Assembly: GCF_028689295.1 (NCBI RefSeq)
Contig: NZ_JAQTWL010000002.1
Location: 281,315 to 345,314, forward strand
DNA from: Rhodoferax sp.
Lineage (GTDB): Bacteria; Pseudomonadota; Gammaproteobacteria; Burkholderiales; Burkholderiaceae_C
Length of the DNA stretch: 64,000 bases
Direction: 5' to 3'
How positions within the stretch are numbered: the first letter of the stretch is position 1; the number at the start of each line of letters is the position of its first letter. Positions 60,855 to 64,000 of the stretch are shown piece after piece. The notes under the pieces were generated by a model. It was not told the DNA's origin. It did not search any database and saw only the letters and a program-made list of their open reading frames with translations. The position numbers and the translations under genes were made by a program.

Positions 60855-62501
60855 TCACGCCCGACCCCCCGCCACCAGCACCCCACCCTCCAGCCGCAGC
60901 ACCCTGTCTGCCAGCGCCAGGCTGGCCGGGCGGTGGGTGATCAGGATCACCGTGCGGCGCGCCAGGGTTTCGTGGCATTCGGCAATAAAAGACTTTTCTC
61001 CCTCGGGGTCGAACATGGCGGTGGCCTCGTCCAGCACCAGGATGGGCGGGTCCTTGAGCAGCGCGCGCGCCAGGGCAATGCGCTGGCGCTGACCGCCCGA
61101 CAGGCGAATGCCCTGGTCGCCGATCACGCTGTCGTAGCCCTGCGGCAGGCGGCTGATGAACTCATGCGCCTGGGCGGCCCGGGCGGCGGCCTGCACGGCA
61201 GCTGCCGGCGCATCCGGGCGCCCGTAGGCAATGTTGTCGAACACGCTGCCATTGAACAGCAGCACATGCTGCGACACCACACCAATCTGGCTGCGCAGGC
61301 TGGCCAGCGTGACACCAGAAATGTCGTGCCCGTCGATCAAGATGCTCCCGCCCGTCGGCGCCATCAGCCGCATCAGCAAATGCGCCAGCGTGCTCTTGCC
61401 GGCGCCGTTGGGGCCGGTCAGCGCCACGGTTTCACCGGCCTCGATGAGCAGCGTCAAGCCAGTGAGCGCGGGCGGCCGGTCCGGGTAGGCAAAGCGCACA
61501 TCGTCCAGCTCGATCCGGCCGCGCACCGGAGGCAGTGTGTGGCCGCTGCCGGGCGGCGGCTCGGGCGGCTCGCGCAGCACCTCGCCCAGGCGCTCCAGCG
61601 CACCGCGCGCCTGGCGCGTCTGGCCATACACGTCTGCCAGCGAACTCACCGGGCGCGTCAGCAGCGCGGCATACAGCAAAAAGCTCACCATCTCGGCCGG
61701 CGTGCGCCCCTGCGTCGCGCTGCCCAGCAACCACAGCACCAGCACCATGCCGGCCGCTGCCAAAAACTCCACGCCCGGCCCCAGCGCGGCGTAAATCAGG
61801 CGCTCCTGCCGGCTCAAATGCACGATGCGGCCAATCTGCTCGCGGTAGCGCGCCGACTCCAGCGGCTCGCGGGTAAAGGTCTTGATGGCCGGCAACATGC
61901 CCAGGTTTTCCTCGGCCATGGCCACCGCGTCGGCGTGCGCTTGCTGCAACTGGCTCGACAGCGGCCGCAGGCGCCGGCCCAGCACCTTGAGCAGCAGGTA
62001 AAACAGCGGCATCATCAGCACCACCAGCAGCGTCAGCCGGGCGTCGATACGCCCCATCAACAGCACCGCGCCGGCCACCGTCAGCAGCAGCGGCAGCACG
62101 CTCAGCAATGTGCCGCTGATGTAGCTGGCCAGGCGCTCCACGTCGTTGGTCAGCAGCGCCAGAACCTCGCCGTGGCGGCGCTGCTGAAAATACGCCAGCG
62201 GCAGCGCCTGCAAATGGTCGTAAAGCCGGGTGCGCAGGTCGGCCAAAATGGCCTCGGCGGTGCCGCCCAGCAACCAGCTGTTGGCAAACTTGAGCGCCGC
62301 CTGCACGGCAAACAGCGCCAGCAGCCCCAGCAGCAACGCGCCACCGGCCCGCGCCGCGCCCGTCAGCAAGCCCGCCGCAAAATGCCCTGCCAGCCACGGC
62401 ACCGCCAGCGCCGCGCCGGTTTCAGCCAGCATCAGCAGCGTGCACAACGCCAGCGTGGCGCGCCACGGGGCGGCAAAGCTCAGGATCAAACGCAAGTTCA
62501 T
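60855..62501 (-). CDS. ABC exporter, fused membrane and ATPase domains (MsbA-like)
   Basis: 548 residues, half-transporter acting as a dimer. Type IV membrane domain with six helices (TLALCTLLMLAETGAALAVPWLAG to about 300), containing LPLAYFQQRRHGEVLALLTNDVERLASYIS. ATPase: Walker A TGPNGAGKSTLAHLL, Q-loop GVVSQHVLLFNGSVFDNIAYG, signature LSGGQRQRIALARALL, Walker B ILVLDEATAMFDPEGE, H-loop ILITHRPASL. Substrate unknown: lipid, peptide or drug. No partner half-transporter adjoins, so a homodimer is likely. Confidence 0.92.
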   Translation of the reverse strand: MNLRLILSFAAPWRATLALCTLLMLAETGAALAVPWLAGHFAAGLLTGAARAGGALLLGLLALFAVQAALKFANSWLLGGTAEAILADLRTRLYDHLQALPLAYFQQRRHGEVLALLTNDVERLASYISGTLLSVLPLLLTVAGAVLLMGRIDARLTLLVVLMMPLFYLLLKVLGRRLRPLSSQLQQAHADAVAMAEENLGMLPAIKTFTREPLESARYREQIGRIVHLSRQERLIYAALGPGVEFLAAAGMVLVLWLLGSATQGRTPAEMVSFLLYAALLTRPVSSLADVYGQTRQARGALERLGEVLREPPEPPPGSGHTLPPVRGRIELDDVRFAYPDRPPALTGLTLLIEAGETVALTGPNGAGKSTLAHLLMRLMAPTGGSILIDGHDISGVTLASLRSQIGVVSQHVLLFNGSVFDNIAYGRPDAPAAAVQAAARAAQAHEFISRLPQGYDSVIGDQGIRLSGGQRQRIALARALLKDPPILVLDEATAMFDPEGEKSFIAECHETLARRTVILITHRPASLALADRVLRLEGGVLVAGGRA

Positions 62502-62529
62502 GGGGTGAGGATAAATGAATTCAAACTGC

Positions 62530-62558
62530 CATCGTCGCGAGGGCGCGACTCCTACAGG
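62530..62558. repeat. REP-like hairpin upstream of the ABC exporter
   Basis: CATCGTCGCGAGGGCGCGAC then TCCTACAGG. Arms GTCGCG and CGCGAC, loop AGGG. Inverted member of the window-wide family, between the divergent ABC exporter and DUF4143 genes. Confidence 0.75.
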
Positions 62559-62605
62559 TACCTCAAACCCATTCGCCCATTTACACCTGATCGACAGTAT
62601 GGTTA

Positions 62606-62631
62606 AATTTACTCACTACATTGAGTAAATT
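62606..62631. promoter_or_regulatory. Perfect 10-bp inverted repeat before the DUF4143 ATPase gene
   Basis: AATTTACTCA (62606-62615) and TGAGTAAATT (62622-62631), spacer CTACAT. The right arm ends 4 bases before ATG 62636, so no Shine-Dalgarno fits between. Likely an operator or a structured start-site control. AT-rich compared with the surroundings. Confidence 0.6.
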
Positions 62632-62635
62632 GTTT

Positions 62636-63817
62636 ATGACCTATCAACGACCACAGTTTCAAGTGCTGGCCAATCGGCTGGCAGAGCCGCGTCGATTCAT
62701 TCAGGTGGTCGCCGGGCCACGGCAGGTGGGCAAAACAACGCTGGTTGGGCAAGTATGCGAGGCTTGCGCTGTGCCCGTGCACTTTGCCAGTGCAGACGAA
62801 CCCACCCTTCGCGGACCCGAGTGGATTGCCCAGCAGTGGGAGATCGGGCGACTGCTGCAAGGTGACAAAGGCGCCATTTTGGTGCTCGATGAAGTGCAAA
62901 AGATCCCGGCGTGGTCCGAGGCGGTCAAGCGTTTGTGGGATGAAGACACACGCAAAAAAACTGCACTCAAGGTGATTCTGCTGGGCTCGTCACCGCTATT
63001 GATTCAACGCGGCCTGTCCGAGAGCCTGGCCGGGCGCTTCGAAGTGCTGCATCTGCCGCACTGGTCGGCCAGGGAAATGGGCGAAGCGTTCGGCTGGACC
63101 GTGCCGCAAAGCATTTTCTACGGTGGCTATCCCGGTGCGGCCGCGCTGGTTGGCGACCATGAGCGCTGGGTGCGCTATGTTCGCGACTCGCTCATCGAGA
63201 CCACGCTCTCGCGCGATGTTCTGTTGATGTCGAGGGTGGACAAACCCGCACTGTTGCGCCGCCTGTTTGAATTGGGTTGCCGATATTCAGGGCAGATTCT
63301 TTCTTATACCAAGATGATCGGCCAACTCCAGGACGCCGGCAACACCACCACACTGGCGCACTATCTTGAACTGCTAAGCGCCGCCGGCCTGCTCACCGGA
63401 TTGCCCAAATATGCTGGCGAGATCGTGCGCAGTCGGGGTTCCAGCCCCAAGTTTCAGGTGCTCGATACGGCGTTGTATTCGGCCATGGCGGGTTATCGAT
63501 TTGACCAGGCGCAAGCTGACCGGGAACATTGGGGGCGGCTCACCGAATCTGCTGTCGGAGCGCATTTGGCCAATGCGGCGGCCACCGGCAAATTTGAGCT
63601 GTTCTACTGGCGCGAGCGCAACCGCGAGGTGGACTTTGTCGTGCGAGCCGGCCGCACCTTGATTGCCATCGAAGTCAAAAGTGGACGTTCGCAAGACGTG
63701 TTGCCCGGCATGCAGGCGTTCAACCAGGCGTTCAAGCCAGACCGGCTCTTGTTGGTCGGCGGCGACGGTCTAGCCGTGGCCGATTTTTTAACCATGCCGC
63801 TTGAAAGCTGGACCTGA
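62636..63817 (+). CDS. AAA+ ATPase with DUF4143 C-terminal domain
   Basis: 393 residues from ATG 62636 (TTG 62621 is an alternative start). Walker A VVAGPRQVGKTTLVGQ near 27, Walker B ILVLDEVQKIPAW, sensor-like VILLGSSPLLIQ, then helical FGGYPGAAAL-type FYGGYPGAAALVGDHERW. The C-terminal domain has a PD-(D/E)xK-like core, FELFYWRERNREVDFVVRAG then LIAIEVKSGR. This large family (AAA_14 plus DUF4143) is often found near mobile or defence genes; its function is unknown. Flanked by palindromic repeats on both sides. Confidence 0.88.
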   Translation: MTYQRPQFQVLANRLAEPRRFIQVVAGPRQVGKTTLVGQVCEACAVPVHFASADEPTLRGPEWIAQQWEIGRLLQGDKGAILVLDEVQKIPAWSEAVKRLWDEDTRKKTALKVILLGSSPLLIQRGLSESLAGRFEVLHLPHWSAREMGEAFGWTVPQSIFYGGYPGAAALVGDHERWVRYVRDSLIETTLSRDVLLMSRVDKPALLRRLFELGCRYSGQILSYTKMIGQLQDAGNTTTLAHYLELLSAAGLLTGLPKYAGEIVRSRGSSPKFQVLDTALYSAMAGYRFDQAQADREHWGRLTESAVGAHLANAAATGKFELFYWRERNREVDFVVRAGRTLIAIEVKSGRSQDVLPGMQAFNQAFKPDRLLLVGGDGLAVADFLTMPLESWT

Positions 63818-63855
63818 TTAGAGCCATGACGGGTTGAAACCAGCCCGGCAAAATA

Positions 63856-64000
63856 CTGTGGGAAGGGATGTCCCTGTGGGAAGGGATGTCCCTGTGGGAA
63901 GGGATGTCCCTGTGGGAAGGGATGTCCCTGTGGGAAGGGATGTCCCTGTGGGAAGGGATGTCCCTGTGGGAAGGGATGTCCCTGTGGGAAGGGATGTCCC
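63856..64000. repeat. 18-bp minisatellite (eight full units, runs off the window)
   Basis: CTGTGGGAAGGGATGTCC repeated head to tail from 63856 to 63999, with a ninth unit starting at 64000. All eight units are identical. The unit length is a multiple of three and there is no stop codon in any of six frames (for example LWEGMS repeated). Its GTGGGA start resembles the degenerate REP-like unit at 42574. Confidence 0.95.

Noticed and set aside
60849..62606. 585-codon frame on the plus strand opposite the ABC exporter
   Set aside because: Gln/His/Arg-rich shadow; the exporter on the minus strand has all ABC motifs.
63856..64000. Possible CRISPR array
   Set aside because: Units of 18 bp are directly contiguous with no spacers, and no cas gene is present.

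Overview
The window looks like a chromosomal segment of a betaproteobacterium of the order Burkholderiales, most likely family Comamonadaceae (Rhodoferax or Polaromonas type). The basis is GC-rich coding sequence with mostly G/C-ending codons, neighbourhoods usual in that order (pmbA beside darP and mogA; folK-pcnB-HAD-hda-perM facing purM; dapC-dapD-pilU-dapE-prmB), and protein sequences of betaproteobacterial type. The assignment is an inference; no rRNA or tRNA gene was seen. Coding density is very high. No stretch over 300 bases lacks a gene; the larger gaps (about 100-225 bases) mostly hold palindromic repeats.

Layout. 1-1424: end of a polar amino-acid ABC importer (permease, ATPase). 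1421-4147: pmbA, darP, mogA. 4137-8020: a defence-type block on the minus strand, brnT-brnA toxin-antitoxin then a single-chain MmeI-like restriction-modification gene carrying four repeat copies inside its reading frame. 8071-11413: a two-gene beta-oxidation operon behind a perfect 20-bp palindrome. 11525-16481: a ProQ/FinO RNA chaperone, a circularly permuted ATP-grasp/alpha-E fusion with a transglutaminase-like protein, and a RidA-family protein. 16500-21064: folK, pcnB, HAD phosphatase, hda and a PerM-type permease on the minus strand. 21162-24097: purM, an MFS transporter and an isochorismatase-like hydrolase. 24158-24963: a ParE/RelE-type toxin with a two-part antitoxin. 25039-27519: a complete AmmeMemoRadiSam operon.

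27526-35301: a LivK-type binding protein, trifunctional putA with four GTTGCA operator motifs, and a PLP basic-amino-acid decarboxylase. 35432-42527: nfeD, a stomatin/SPFH gene and a full Mrp-type cation/proton antiporter operon with fused A and B subunits. 42707-50544: class I fumarase, murI, dapC, dapD, pilU, dapE, prmB (lysine/peptidoglycan precursor genes plus a twitching ATPase). 50614-57434: an ABC-F protein, the dTDP-rhamnose genes rfbBDAC and a split chrA pair. 57381-62501: rlmB, a flavodoxin, a pirin with a divergent LysR regulator, and an ABC exporter. 62636-64000: a DUF4143-type ATPase behind a palindrome, then an 18-bp minisatellite running off the window.

A recurring theme is small palindromic repeats. 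One family (consensus around GTAGGAG, GCGGCG, CGCCGC, GAA) occurs at eight places, including inside rfbB; its hairpin arms change sequence while staying complementary. A second and a third family sit inside the restriction-modification gene, where a perfect 50-bp inverted pair brackets the methyltransferase catalytic motif and the specificity region.
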